From Selenomonadales bacterium (GTDB lineage Bacteria; Bacillota; Negativicutes; Selenomonadales; Selenomonadaceae): 64,000 nucleotides of DNA. The translations under genes were made by a program, and so were the position numbers. The stretch covers positions 1-64,000 of the forward strand of contig CAAGHH010000011.1 of assembly GCA_900769615.1 (NCBI GenBank), given 5' to 3'. A model generated the notes under the pieces. That model worked only from the letters and a program-made list of their open reading frames with translations. It was not told the DNA's origin and made no database searches. This document shows, piece after piece, positions 24,150 through 32,721 of this stretch. Each line of letters begins with the position of its first letter. Position 1 is the first letter of the stretch.

Positions 24150-25973
24150 GTGACGGAAATAGTAGCTGAAAAATTGAAATTGTTGCCAGATAAACCTGGC
24201 GTTTATATTATGAAAAATATTAAAGGCAAAATCATTTATGTAGGCAAAGCCGTGGTTTTGAAGAATCGTGTCCGGCAATATTTTCAAGCTAATAAAAATC
24301 ATTCACCCAAAGTACGGGCTATGGTGTCACATATTGCTGATTTTGAGATAATAATGACTAATTCAGAGGTTGAGGCACTGATATTAGAATGTAATCTCAT
24401 TAAGAAACATCGTCCGCGGTATAATATCAGCTTAAAAGATGATAAAAGTTATCCTTATGTAAAGGTTACTTTGAATGAAGTTTATCCGCGGGTGCTGATA
24501 ACCAGGCGGGTAGTAAAAGATGGGGCGAGATATTTTGGTCCTTATACCAATGCAAATGCGGTTCATGAGAGTTTGAAGCTGCTGCGACGGTTATTTCCGC
24601 TCAGAACGTGCAAGCATTTAGAAGATAGACCGTGTTTAGAGTATCATATTAAGCGCTGTTTAGCTCCTTGCGCGGGCAAGGTTTCAGTTAGCGATTATGA
24701 TAATATGATTAAGGCGGTACTGCTTTTCCTGGAAGGCAGGACCGCAGAAGTTGAAAAGGAACTGAATTATCGTATGGAGGCAGCAGCGGCGGCATATCAT
24801 TTTGAGATAGCGGCTCGTTTACGCGATCAGCTCTTGGCAGTGCGCAAGATTGCTGAAAAACAAAATATTGTCACGGGTTCAGGTGATCAGGATGCTATTG
24901 GTATGGCGCGCTCAGAAATTGGGGTAGTAGTTCAGGTTTTCTTTATTCGTGCGGGCAAGATGATTGGACGGGAGCATTTTTTATTGCAAGGCAGTGAAGA
25001 AGAAAGTGATGCGGCGATTTTAATTGCTTTTTTGCAGCAATATTATCATCGGGCGACTTTCATTCCGCGGGAAATATTATTGCCAATAAAATTAGCGGCA
25101 GCCGATGTAAGCTTGCTAGAGTCATGGTTAGCGCAAAAAAAAGCTAAGAGTAAAGTAACCATCAGCTTTCCCGAGCGAGGGACTAAACATGATGTGGTGG
25201 CAATGGCGGCTAGCAATGCACAAAAATATTTAAATGATGAAGCTGCTAAACTAAAGCAAGCTAATGAGCAGACAATGGGCGCCGTTTATGAATTAGGAAA
25301 ATATTTAGGCTTAAAAAATCCGCCTGTGCGTATGGAATGTTTTGATATATCACATATTCAAGGCAGTGAGACGGTAGCTTCGATGGTGGTTTTTGAAGGC
25401 GGCTTGCCCAAGAAAAGCGATTATCGCCGGTTTAAGATAAAAACGACCGAAGGCAAACCCGATGATTTTTTGTCGATGCGGGAGGTTACCAGCCGGCGCT
25501 ATGTTGGTCTTAAAGAAGCTGAGCTTCCCGATTTAATTGTTATTGATGGTGGCAAGGGGCAGCTATCATCGGCTTTGGAAATAATTCGAGGAGCTGGCGG
25601 ACATAAAAAGGTGCCGGTAGTAGGGCTTGCCAAGCAATTTGAGCTGATTTTTACGGAAGGAAGCTCAGAGCCAATAGTATTGCCACGGCATAGCCAGGCT
25701 TTATATCTTATAGAACGGTTGCGTGATGAAGCTCATCGTTTTGCGATTACATATCATCGTCAATTGCGGGGCAAGCGCAATCTAGTTTCAATATTAGACA
25801 ATATAGTTGGCATTGGACCGAAAAGACGGCAGGCACTATGGAATCATTTTGGCAATTTAAATAAGATAAAAACGGCTACTGTAGCTGAATTAAAAGCAGC
25901 ACCGGGGATGAATCTTCCGGCAGCTGAGGCAGTATATAATTTCTTTTTGGCAAAGAAAGGCGATATTGATTGA
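24150..25973 (+). CDS. uvrC: excinuclease ABC subunit C
   Basis: Nucleotide-excision-repair nuclease that makes both incisions in the UvrABC pathway. The 607-residue length is standard. The GIY-YIG domain occupies the N-terminus (GVYIMKN...IIYVGKA). A UvrB-binding UVR helix pair lies near 200-230 (EIAARLRDQLLAVRKIAEKQ). The UvrC-homology endonuclease domain contains ECFDISHIQGSETVASMVVF and IDGGKGQLSSA, and helix-hairpin-helix repeats end the protein. The start is GTG at 24150 with AAAGGATGTGAGG upstream. It overlaps the next gene by one base. Confidence 0.97.
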   Translation: MTEIVAEKLKLLPDKPGVYIMKNIKGKIIYVGKAVVLKNRVRQYFQANKNHSPKVRAMVSHIADFEIIMTNSEVEALILECNLIKKHRPRYNISLKDDKSYPYVKVTLNEVYPRVLITRRVVKDGARYFGPYTNANAVHESLKLLRRLFPLRTCKHLEDRPCLEYHIKRCLAPCAGKVSVSDYDNMIKAVLLFLEGRTAEVEKELNYRMEAAAAAYHFEIAARLRDQLLAVRKIAEKQNIVTGSGDQDAIGMARSEIGVVVQVFFIRAGKMIGREHFLLQGSEEESDAAILIAFLQQYYHRATFIPREILLPIKLAAADVSLLESWLAQKKAKSKVTISFPERGTKHDVVAMAASNAQKYLNDEAAKLKQANEQTMGAVYELGKYLGLKNPPVRMECFDISHIQGSETVASMVVFEGGLPKKSDYRRFKIKTTEGKPDDFLSMREVTSRRYVGLKEAELPDLIVIDGGKGQLSSALEIIRGAGGHKKVPVVGLAKQFELIFTEGSSEPIVLPRHSQALYLIERLRDEAHRFAITYHRQLRGKRNLVSILDNIVGIGPKRRQALWNHFGNLNKIKTATVAELKAAPGMNLPAAEAVYNFFLAKKGDID

Positions 25974-26848
25974 TGAAAACTATTGATTTGCATGTTCATT
26001 CCATTATATCTGATGGCAGTTTAAGACCACGGGAAATAGCGGTATTAGCTAAAAAAACTGGTTTAGCAGCATTTGCTCTTACGGATCATGATTGTATTGC
26101 GGGAAATAGCGAGGCAGCAGCGGCTGCTGTGGCCCAAGGCGTTGAATTTATCAATGGAATGGAGCTTACCGCCGAATATCAGGGACATAAAATACATATA
26201 GTTTGTCTGGGCTTTGATAGTGAATGTACGGCGTTTAAGACGCTCTATGAACGGGTGCGTGCTATAAAAGAGGGACGAATTCCGGAAATAATAGATTATA
26301 TAAAACAAAAGGGTATTGATATTTCGCTAGCCAAGGTCCGGCCATTTGCTTATGATGGTCCTTTTGATCGCTATGCTGTTATGCGTTATTTAGTATCACT
26401 AAAGCTTTATGATCATGCGCAGCCACTATGGGATAATTACCTTGATCCAGCAGCGGTAGAGCTTGGGCTTAACTTCAGCATTACCGCTGAGGAGGCTTTG
26501 CCACTGATTCATGAAGCTGGCGGCGTTACCTCGCTGGCACATTTTCATAAAAAAATTGGTCTTTGGGGGCTTAATCGGCGGGAACAGGAAACTGCTATTT
26601 TGCATTTGCATGCTATGGGGCTTGATGGTATGGAAGCCTGCTATCCTAGTTACAGCCAAGACGACAAGGAATTTGCAGCCTATATGATAAAAAAATATTC
26701 GCTGCTGGCAACTGGCGGAACGGATTTTCATGGAACTAACCGTCCAGGGACAGAACTTGGCACTGGGATAAACAATAATCTGGCGGTTCCGTATGAAATT
26801 TTTAAACAGGTTCAGGCAAACTGTAAAAATGTACACAAAATCCATTGA
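25973..26848 (+). CDS. PHP-domain phosphoesterase (YciV / nucleoside bisphosphate phosphatase type)
   Basis: A 291-residue metal-dependent phosphoesterase. PHP motifs are visible: DLHVHSIISDGS at 5-16, FALTDHDCIAG, GMELTAEYQGHKIHIV and the C-terminal GGTDFHGTN, which together provide the three-metal site. Relatives act as 3',5'-nucleotide bisphosphate phosphatases or 5'-3' exonucleases on short RNA; the substrate is not certain here. The ATG shares one base with the uvrC stop (TGATG). The -35 element of the mdh promoter overlaps its stop codon. Confidence 0.88.
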   Translation: MKTIDLHVHSIISDGSLRPREIAVLAKKTGLAAFALTDHDCIAGNSEAAAAAVAQGVEFINGMELTAEYQGHKIHIVCLGFDSECTAFKTLYERVRAIKEGRIPEIIDYIKQKGIDISLAKVRPFAYDGPFDRYAVMRYLVSLKLYDHAQPLWDNYLDPAAVELGLNFSITAEEALPLIHEAGGVTSLAHFHKKIGLWGLNRREQETAILHLHAMGLDGMEACYPSYSQDDKEFAAYMIKKYSLLATGGTDFHGTNRPGTELGTGINNNLAVPYEIFKQVQANCKNVHKIH

Positions 26849-26873
26849 TTTTTAGAATGGGGTTTGCTATAAT
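26845..26873 (+). promoter_or_regulatory. sigma-A promoter of mdh
   Basis: TTGATT (26845-26850) and TATAAT (26868-26873) are 17 bases apart. The -35 element overlaps the stop codon of the phosphoesterase gene, so the promoter is embedded in the end of the previous gene. Confidence 0.85.
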
Positions 26874-26882
26874 TTACACGTA

Positions 26883-26904
26883 ATGAATCATAAGCGTGAT
26901 TCAT
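26883..26904. promoter_or_regulatory. operator-like inverted repeat at the mdh start site
   Basis: ATGAATCA-N6-TGATTCAT is a perfect 8-bp inverted repeat beginning about ten bases after the mdh -10 element, so it covers the transcription start region. This is the expected place for a repressor operator. The regulator is unknown; the sequence does not match the Rex consensus. Confidence 0.65.
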
Positions 26905-26989
26905 GATGATTGGCACTTAGAAAGCGGTTAAATTTGTATTGATGAGAGAAAAAGAAACCGTTTTCCCAATTATAAGGAGGCAATTTATT

Positions 26990-27958
26990 ATGAAAGTAAC
27001 AGTTGTTGGTGCAGGTAACGTTGGCGCTACTGTAGCAAATGTCCTGGCAGAAAAGAATTTTGCTAGCGAGGTTATGCTCGTAGACATTAAAAAAGGCTTC
27101 GCAGAAGGCAAAGCTATGGACATTATGCAGACGGCTCATCTGCTTAACTTTGACACGACAGTTGTTGGTGTTACGGCTGAGATCGGTGATGAGGAAGGTT
27201 ATGCTCCGACTGCTGGTTCCGATGTTGTTGTTATTACTTCTGGTATGCCACGTAAACCGGGCATGAGCCGTGAAGACCTCATCGGTGTTAATGCTAAGAT
27301 TGTAAAGAGTGTTGTTGATCAGGCTCTGAAATATTCACCAAATGCTATCTTCATCATCATCTCCAACCCGATGGATGCTATGACGTTCCTTACGCTCAAA
27401 GATTCCAAGCTGCCGCGTAATCGCGTTATTGGTCAGGGTGGTATGCTCGATAGCAGCCGTTTCCGTTATTTCCTGGCTGAAGCTCTTAAGAAGGCTGGTT
27501 ATCCAGCAACTCCGACTGACATCGATGGCATGGTTATCGGTGGTCATAGCGACAAGACGATGGTTCCACTTACGAGCGTTGCAACGTATCGTGGTATCCC
27601 TGTAAAACAGCTGCTCACGAAAGAGCAGCTCGATGAAGCTGTAGCTCAGACGAAAGTCGGCGGTGCTACGCTTACTGGTCTTCTTGGTACTTCTGCTTGG
27701 TATGCTCCAGGTGCTGCTGCAGCTGCTATGGTTGAGGCTATTGCTCTCGATGCTAAGAAGCTCATTCCTTGCTGTGTATACCTTGATGGTGAATATGGTG
27801 AAAAAGATCTCTGCATCGGCGTACCAGTTCTCCTTGGTAAAAATGGTCTTGAGAAGATCGTTGAGTACAAACTCGATGGCGAAGAGAAAGCTAAGTTCGA
27901 TGAGAGCGTAGCTGCTGCTCGCAACACAAATTCTAAAATTGGCGATGCACTGAAATAA
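26990..27958 (+). CDS. mdh: NAD-dependent malate dehydrogenase
   Basis: LDH-like malate dehydrogenase of 322 residues interconverting oxaloacetate and malate, on the reductive route to fumarate, succinate and propionate. The Rossmann motif GAGNVGATVA begins at 8 and Asp32 follows the second strand, favouring NAD. Substrate-binding arginines R88 and R94 lie in MPRKPGMSR, and the catalytic His186 is in IGGHSDKTM. AAGGAGG lies about 11 bases before the ATG at 26990; an upstream ATG at 26940 lies before that site. Codon choice is visibly biased (CGT, CTC, ATC, GCT), unlike its neighbours, which suggests high expression. It is a single-gene transcript with its own promoter, operator-like repeat and terminator. 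Confidence 0.96.
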   Translation: MKVTVVGAGNVGATVANVLAEKNFASEVMLVDIKKGFAEGKAMDIMQTAHLLNFDTTVVGVTAEIGDEEGYAPTAGSDVVVITSGMPRKPGMSREDLIGVNAKIVKSVVDQALKYSPNAIFIIISNPMDAMTFLTLKDSKLPRNRVIGQGGMLDSSRFRYFLAEALKKAGYPATPTDIDGMVIGGHSDKTMVPLTSVATYRGIPVKQLLTKEQLDEAVAQTKVGGATLTGLLGTSAWYAPGAAAAAMVEAIALDAKKLIPCCVYLDGEYGEKDLCIGVPVLLGKNGLEKIVEYKLDGEEKAKFDESVAAARNTNSKIGDALK

Positions 27959-27976
27959 TAAGTGTTTGCTTAAAGG

Positions 27977-28004
27977 AGACCTGCCTGCTTAGGCAGGTCT
28001 TTTG
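27977..28004 (+). terminator. intrinsic terminator after mdh
   Basis: GACCTGCCT pairs perfectly with AGGCAGGTC around a GCTT loop, followed by TTTTGCG. Confidence 0.93.
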
Positions 28005-28125
28005 CGTATATAAAATAATTAAATAAAATACTTAACTTCCATGAGTTTTATTCGATATATGATATATAGGGATGAGAGAAAAGTCCTATATGTTAGTTTG
28101 ATTGTTACTCACTGGAGGTGATCTC

Positions 28126-28413
28126 ATGGTAGAACGGATAGAGCGTGTAGTTAGAGTAAAGGGAATTGAATCTGAAGCTAACCGTTTTTTTGAACGCAAG
28201 GAAGGTTATGAGGATCATCGTCGAGGCAAAAAACAATTTGCCAAGGTCCTTGACCGTGAGATAAATAAGGAAGAACGGCCAGCTAATGAAGCGGGAGCAG
28301 GTATACCGAATGCGTATAAGCTGGATTTGTCGCTAAGACCGACGCAATCGCTTTTTTATGTGCATGGTGTTGATTTAAGGGAAGCGGAAAGGAAAATGCA
28401 TGACGCTGGATGA
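28126..28413 (+). CDS. hypothetical protein upstream of tadA
   Basis: A 95-residue, highly charged, soluble protein that I do not recognise. It is rich in Arg, Lys and Glu (ERIERVVRVKGIESEANRFFERKEG) and likely helical in the first half. It has no signal peptide, membrane segment or cysteines. GGAGGTGAT precedes the ATG at 28126, and the end overlaps tadA by 14 bases, so the two are translationally coupled. Good ribosome site and coupling support a real gene. No function can be assigned. Confidence 0.75.
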   Translation: MVERIERVVRVKGIESEANRFFERKEGYEDHRRGKKQFAKVLDREINKEERPANEAGAGIPNAYKLDLSLRPTQSLFYVHGVDLREAERKMHDAG

Positions 28414-28879
28414 TGATTATTATATGGATTTAGCTTTAGCTGAAGCTAAGAAGGCGTATGATAAAGCTGAAGTACCGATAGGGGCAGTGCTGGTTGACGA
28501 TAATGGCGAAGTCGTTGCAACAGGGCATAATATGCGGGAAACTTGGCATGATGCTACCGCTCATGCAGAGCTGATTGCTATTCAGGAAGCCTGCCGCAAG
28601 TTGCAGCGCTGGCGGCTTTCGGGATTAACGCTTTATGTGACCATAGAACCTTGTCCGATGTGTGCAGGAGCTATTGTCATGAGCCGGGTTGATCGGGTGG
28701 TTTATGGCAGTACTGATGCTAAAGCTGGTGCTTGCGAATCAGTTTTTAATATACCAGGAAATGCAACGCTCAATCATCGCCCGCTTATAACTGCTGGTGT
28801 AAAGCAGCAGGAATGTGCCGCTATAATGAAGGCGTTCTTTAAGGAACGGCGAGCTAAGCGCAAGGCGGCAAAAGCATAA
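28400..28879 (+). CDS. tadA: tRNA-specific adenosine deaminase
   Basis: Zinc deaminase converting A34 to inosine in the tRNA-Arg(ACG) anticodon. The 159-residue protein has the HAE zinc/proton-shuttle motif at 55-57 and PCPMCAGA with Cys85 and Cys88 as the other zinc ligands. The C-terminus ends in a basic ERRAKRKAAKA tail, as often seen. The start lies within the preceding small gene. A terminator overlaps its stop codon. Confidence 0.95.
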   Translation: MTLDDDYYMDLALAEAKKAYDKAEVPIGAVLVDDNGEVVATGHNMRETWHDATAHAELIAIQEACRKLQRWRLSGLTLYVTIEPCPMCAGAIVMSRVDRVVYGSTDAKAGACESVFNIPGNATLNHRPLITAGVKQQECAAIMKAFFKERRAKRKAAKA

Positions 28880-28916
28880 CAGCATCCTTACCGAAAAAGG
28901 CAAGGATGCTGTTTTT
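28878..28916. terminator. terminator between convergent tadA and the TPR-like gene
   Basis: AACAGCATCCTT pairs with AAGGATGCTGTT around a 12-base loop, followed on the + strand by TTTTTAAAT. The stop codon of the - strand gene lies inside the T-tract, so it may serve both genes. Confidence 0.88.
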
Positions 28917-29619
28917 AAATATCCCAATGCAGATTGTCAGGATTGGGGGTAGCTTTATCAACCTCAGATAAAATCCAGGAAGCATTATCGTGAGTAGCAG
29001 CAAAGGCAGCTTCAAGACCGGCTTCATAGTTTGCTGGGATTTCCATGGAATGAATTGCCATGTGCATATAATCTTTAGCGACTAACGTAACGCCACGTTC
29101 AGCTGCCAGCTGGGCTTTAAAACGGTAACCGTAATACAGATAGCTATTATGAGCAACTGGAATATCTTTATAAAATTCGATGCGTTCATCTGCTTCCGCC
29201 TCAGCTTCGCTGGTCAGATTCATTTTGTGCAGTAAATTCCAGCGATCAGCCCAAAGTTCGCCCCGTAAAATGTATTTATAGAGGAAATCGGTTGATTCAG
29301 CTAGTTCAATGGCTTGATTTATATGCTGAAGTGAAGCATCATCTTGATTTAATTCTTTTTCAAGTGAACTCAGTCTTTGCAATGCAAAGACTTTTTCTTC
29401 AACATCTTCAGCTGTTTCTTCATCAATTTCGGCTTCGACTATGCTATGAAAAAGCTCTAAAGCTTCATCATTTTTATCAATGCCTTTCATGGCTAAAAAA
29501 TGAGCGAGGCGAGCCCTGGCATGCCAGTTATCCATACCACCAATAAAAAGCTTTTCCGGTGGATGAGCTGGTGAATCCATTACTAAATGGACTAATTTAT
29601 GAAATTCATCTTGTGTCAT
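28915..29619 (-). CDS. TPR-like helical protein of unknown function
   Basis: A 234-residue acidic soluble protein, apparently all helical, with repeated hydrophobic/Ala patterns like tetratricopeptide repeats (for example ARARLAHFLAMKG, ASLQHINQAIELA and AKDYMHMAIHSM). There is no signal peptide. I cannot name a function. AGGAGG stands just before the ATG on the - strand. Divergent to the phosphoethanolamine transferase-like gene, with which it shares a symmetrical promoter region at 29641-29658, and convergent with tadA. Confidence 0.7.
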   Translation of the reverse strand: MTQDEFHKLVHLVMDSPAHPPEKLFIGGMDNWHARARLAHFLAMKGIDKNDEALELFHSIVEAEIDEETAEDVEEKVFALQRLSSLEKELNQDDASLQHINQAIELAESTDFLYKYILRGELWADRWNLLHKMNLTSEAEAEADERIEFYKDIPVAHNSYLYYGYRFKAQLAAERGVTLVAKDYMHMAIHSMEIPANYEAGLEAAFAATHDNASWILSEVDKATPNPDNLHWDI

Positions 29620-29640
29620 GAAATAACCTCCTGTACATGG

Positions 29641-29658
29641 TATAATAGTACTATTATA
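29641..29658. promoter_or_regulatory. palindrome of two facing -10 elements (divergent promoters)
   Basis: TATAATAGTACTATTATA is a perfect 18-bp palindrome. It reads TATAAT on both strands, pointing at the two divergent genes. No good -35 hexamer is seen at 17-base spacing on either side. RNA polymerase could occupy only one direction at a time. Confidence 0.6.
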
Positions 29659-29687
29659 TCATGATTTTCTCTTGGTGGGAGGCTTTT

Positions 29688-31400
29688 TTGTTGCTAGTAA
29701 GAAAAATATGGACCAAATTTCAGCAAGGAGCAGCTGATAATTGGCAAGCAATACTCGTATTATTCGTATTAAATTTTTTTCCGATAGCCTGGTGGAATAT
29801 CTATACCTATAAAACTGGTCAGTTAGCCGTACTAGGGCTGGATGCGCTATTTGTTTTAGCTGGCACTATTATGCTGACAGGAATTTTTATGGCTGTTGTA
29901 CCAGCAAAAGCGGCGTGTTTTTTAGGGCGAATGGTGCTTATTTTTAGTGCCTTATTAGGTGCGGTAGAAGTATTTTCGATATATAGTTATCAAACTTTGC
30001 TTGGTGCAGGGATAATAACCGCTATATTGCAAACTAATCCTGCTGAGGCGGCAGAGTTTTGGCAGATGTATATAGGCTGGCGAGGAAGCGCTGGTTTGCT
30101 CGTTATTTTGCTAGCAGCTGTTTTTTTTAAAAAGAAGGGCCATATTTTAGCTAAACATTGCCAATTTAATATAGCCATAGCTTATAAAGGACGAATTTTA
30201 TCGGGAATATTGTTGGCAGGTATAATATCCGGGGGGATGTTATGGCAAAATTATCGTTCATTCATTTTTAATGATTCGCTTGATATTCCCATTGTTCGTT
30301 TGACTAGAGTAGTTACGATATCGATAAAAAATATAACGGCTTTTAAGGAATTGGAGGCTAAATCAGTAAATAGTGTTGAAATTACTGAAAATGACAGTGA
30401 CGTTCCGTATGTGGTATTTATTCTTGGTGAATCGACTAACAGGGACAGAATGCATTTATATGGCTATCCATTAGAAAACACGCCTAATTTAGATGAACTC
30501 GCTAAAGCTGGGGATATAGCTGTTTTTAAAGATACGATAAGTCCACAGGGGGCAACGGTAGCGGTTTTAAGAGAATTATTTACTTTTTGTGATGCTGAAT
30601 CAGCTAAGGAGTGGTATGAATATAATTCCTTAATTGATGTTATGAAGGCGGCCGGTTATAAAACGTATTGGCTTTCTAATCAAGAAAGCTCCGGTATTTG
30701 GGGGAATGCAGCGCAGTTATTTGCTGAACGCAGTGATAAAGCGGCATTTACCCAGCTGCGTGAATCGCATGAAGACAGTGGCAAATTAGATGAAGCATTA
30801 TTTCCGCTTATTGATGATGCGCTGAAAAATCCGGCTGCCAAAAATTTTTATGTAGTTCATCTTATGGGCGGACATGGATTATATTATATGCGTTTTCCGT
30901 ATATGTTTACAAAATTTACCAAGGATGATATACCAGCACCACAAAATAAGCTCGATGATAACAAGCGCACTGAGATAGCGCAATATGAAAATGCGTTATT
31001 TTATAACGATTTCATCGTAAGCTCGATTATTGGTAAATTTCAGGATAAAGAGGCAATAGTCATTTATCTTCCCGATCACGGTGAAACTATCTATGATGAT
31101 GGCGGCAGCTTGGCAGGACATGTAGAAGAAAATCCTAATCATCAGCAATTAGAAGTACCACTTATCTTTTGGGCATCACCAGCTTACAAAGCCAAGCATC
31201 AAGCTAAGTGGCAGGCAATTTGTGCCGCGGTCAATAGACCGTATATGACTGACGATATGATTCATACGATTATGGATTTATTGGGGATTAAGACGGCTGA
31301 ATTTAATCCAGCGAAAAGTGTTATCAGCACCCATTTTGATGCTGGCAGGCAACGGCTGGTTCGAGGCAAGGATTACGACACGCAAATGAAAGTCAGGTGA
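29688..31400 (+). CDS. phosphoethanolamine transferase / sulfatase-family membrane enzyme
   Basis: A 570-residue alkaline-phosphatase-superfamily protein with about five N-terminal membrane segments and a periplasmic catalytic domain from roughly residue 220. Family motifs are FILGESTNRDRMHLYGY, NTPNLDELAKAG, the probable nucleophile Thr in PQGATVAVL, and the metal-binding YLPDHGETIYD with GHVEEN. It resembles EptA/CptA-type lipid A or LPS-core phosphoethanolamine transferases, although NATR-type nucleophile context is altered. I prefer the TTG at 29688 (or 29691), which follows GGTGGGAGG; the ATG at 29661 lies only 15 bases from the -10 and has no ribosome site. Its stop abuts the stop of the convergent next gene. 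Confidence 0.82.
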   Translation: MLLVRKIWTKFQQGAADNWQAILVLFVLNFFPIAWWNIYTYKTGQLAVLGLDALFVLAGTIMLTGIFMAVVPAKAACFLGRMVLIFSALLGAVEVFSIYSYQTLLGAGIITAILQTNPAEAAEFWQMYIGWRGSAGLLVILLAAVFFKKKGHILAKHCQFNIAIAYKGRILSGILLAGIISGGMLWQNYRSFIFNDSLDIPIVRLTRVVTISIKNITAFKELEAKSVNSVEITENDSDVPYVVFILGESTNRDRMHLYGYPLENTPNLDELAKAGDIAVFKDTISPQGATVAVLRELFTFCDAESAKEWYEYNSLIDVMKAAGYKTYWLSNQESSGIWGNAAQLFAERSDKAAFTQLRESHEDSGKLDEALFPLIDDALKNPAAKNFYVVHLMGGHGLYYMRFPYMFTKFTKDDIPAPQNKLDDNKRTEIAQYENALFYNDFIVSSIIGKFQDKEAIVIYLPDHGETIYDDGGSLAGHVEENPNHQQLEVPLIFWASPAYKAKHQAKWQAICAAVNRPYMTDDMIHTIMDLLGIKTAEFNPAKSVISTHFDAGRQRLVRGKDYDTQMKVR

Positions 31401-32591
31401 TTAATGACGCCAAGAATTAATCACGATAAGTATAATCGCCGTAATTTGACCAGTCAGAGCGGCCAGCGGTGGCAAAAATGGTCCGCCGCAAACATGAAAA
31501 AGTCCTAAGGCTGGTGCTAGCATCATGATTAGCGCGATGATAGCTATATGGCGATTTTGTTTAGCTGAGTTAGCATAGTGGCGGCTGATGTCAATTAGAA
31601 TAGTAAAATCCCATAATTGACCGCTGGGAATATAAATAGTGCCTTTAGGAGGTTTTATCTCAGCTGCCGGAGTAGTCAAATAAACCATCAAATCGGTTGC
31701 TAAAGCTAATGGCGAAGTTTCTTTTTGGCTTATGGCAGCAATCATGGCGCCGTGGGCTTGCAATAGCTGTACTTCACGAGCGATAGCATCTGTGGTCAAG
31801 TCAGCTTTTATGATATCAATACCGGCGGCTTTGCCGATAGCATTGGCTAGACGCCGGCTCTCGCCAGTAAGCATTACGGTTTTTATTTGTTGCCGGTTTA
31901 ATTTATGCAGGGCAAAGGTGCTTTCAGCTATAATGGCGTCTTCTAGTACGATTATGCCACGACAGAAATTGCCATTAGCAACGAGGACGGGGATTTGACC
32001 TCGTTGGGCTATCTGATCGGTTTTAGTTAATATTTCCGCACTGATGTGCACGCCTTCAGCTTGCAGCCATTGGGCACGGCCAACCCTGATGGTAGTGTGG
32101 CTGACGATAGCTTCGACACCACAGCTGGGGATTTCATTAGCTGCAGCTACAGAGTGAAGCTTATAGACGCGTTCCTCAGCCATTTTTAAGATAGCTTTGC
32201 CAATTGGGTGCTTGGCGTTTTTTTCCGCCGAGCCGGCGATAGTAAGCAATACCAGCTGGCTGACGCCTTCAGGAATTAATCCCACTATTTTAGGTTTGCC
32301 AGCAGTTATAATGCCAGCTTTATTTATAATGACAGTATCAAGATTAGACACATCAGCTAGCGCAGTCTTATCATTTAAGCTGATACCAGCTGATTTAGCT
32401 TTGCGTATTCCGCGGTAACGGGGAAATAAATCAGCTAAAAAATAAGGCAGCGGTAAAGCGGCAATGAAAATGGCAGCAGCAATAGCCAAAGTATTGCTGG
32501 CAGTATCGGTAAGGGTCCAATAACCAGTCATAATAATAGTCAAGATTACATCAAATATGATAAAATAACGGATAGGAATAGTTCGTTTCAT
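31401..32591 (-). CDS. P-type-ATPase-derived protein lacking catalytic motifs (pseudo-ATPase)
   Basis: A 396-residue uninterrupted frame that matches the second half of P1B heavy-metal ATPases. Two N-terminal membrane segments are followed by PLPY at 47-50 where the CPC metal motif is expected. The phosphorylation motif DKTGT is replaced by N90-K-A-G-I94. The N-domain keeps His128-Pro129 (KHPIGKAI) and the EIPSCGVEAIV block. MLTGE at 240-244 remains, but the GDGxND motif is replaced by AISQKETSPLAL. Two C-terminal segments end the protein. The metal-binding, first membrane and actuator domains are absent. It cannot form the aspartyl phosphate as known. There is no frameshift or internal stop. 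A weak GAGG lies before the ATG. A binding or regulatory role is speculation. Confidence 0.85.
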   Translation of the reverse strand: MKRTIPIRYFIIFDVILTIIMTGYWTLTDTASNTLAIAAAIFIAALPLPYFLADLFPRYRGIRKAKSAGISLNDKTALADVSNLDTVIINKAGIITAGKPKIVGLIPEGVSQLVLLTIAGSAEKNAKHPIGKAILKMAEERVYKLHSVAAANEIPSCGVEAIVSHTTIRVGRAQWLQAEGVHISAEILTKTDQIAQRGQIPVLVANGNFCRGIIVLEDAIIAESTFALHKLNRQQIKTVMLTGESRRLANAIGKAAGIDIIKADLTTDAIAREVQLLQAHGAMIAAISQKETSPLALATDLMVYLTTPAAEIKPPKGTIYIPSGQLWDFTILIDISRHYANSAKQNRHIAIIALIMMLAPALGLFHVCGGPFLPPLAALTGQITAIILIVINSWRH

Positions 32592-32721
32592 AAAAATACC
32601 TCGATTCTTACATATATTATCGGAAAAATAATGAAACGTGTCAATATTGAGCTGCGCGCTGGTTTATACAATGATACTTAGTATTGGCGGGGGCGTTTAG
32701 CTTAAGATGAGGAGGAATTAT

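Noticed and set aside
26939..26989. Upstream start for mdh (17 extra residues)
   Set aside because: The extension lies before the AAGGAGG site and would place residues before the Rossmann strand that malate dehydrogenases do not have.
31401..32591. Calling the P-type-ATPase-like gene a simple pseudogene
   Set aside because: The reading frame has no stop or frameshift over 396 codons, and the structural motifs are kept, so I list it as a coding gene with lost catalytic residues.
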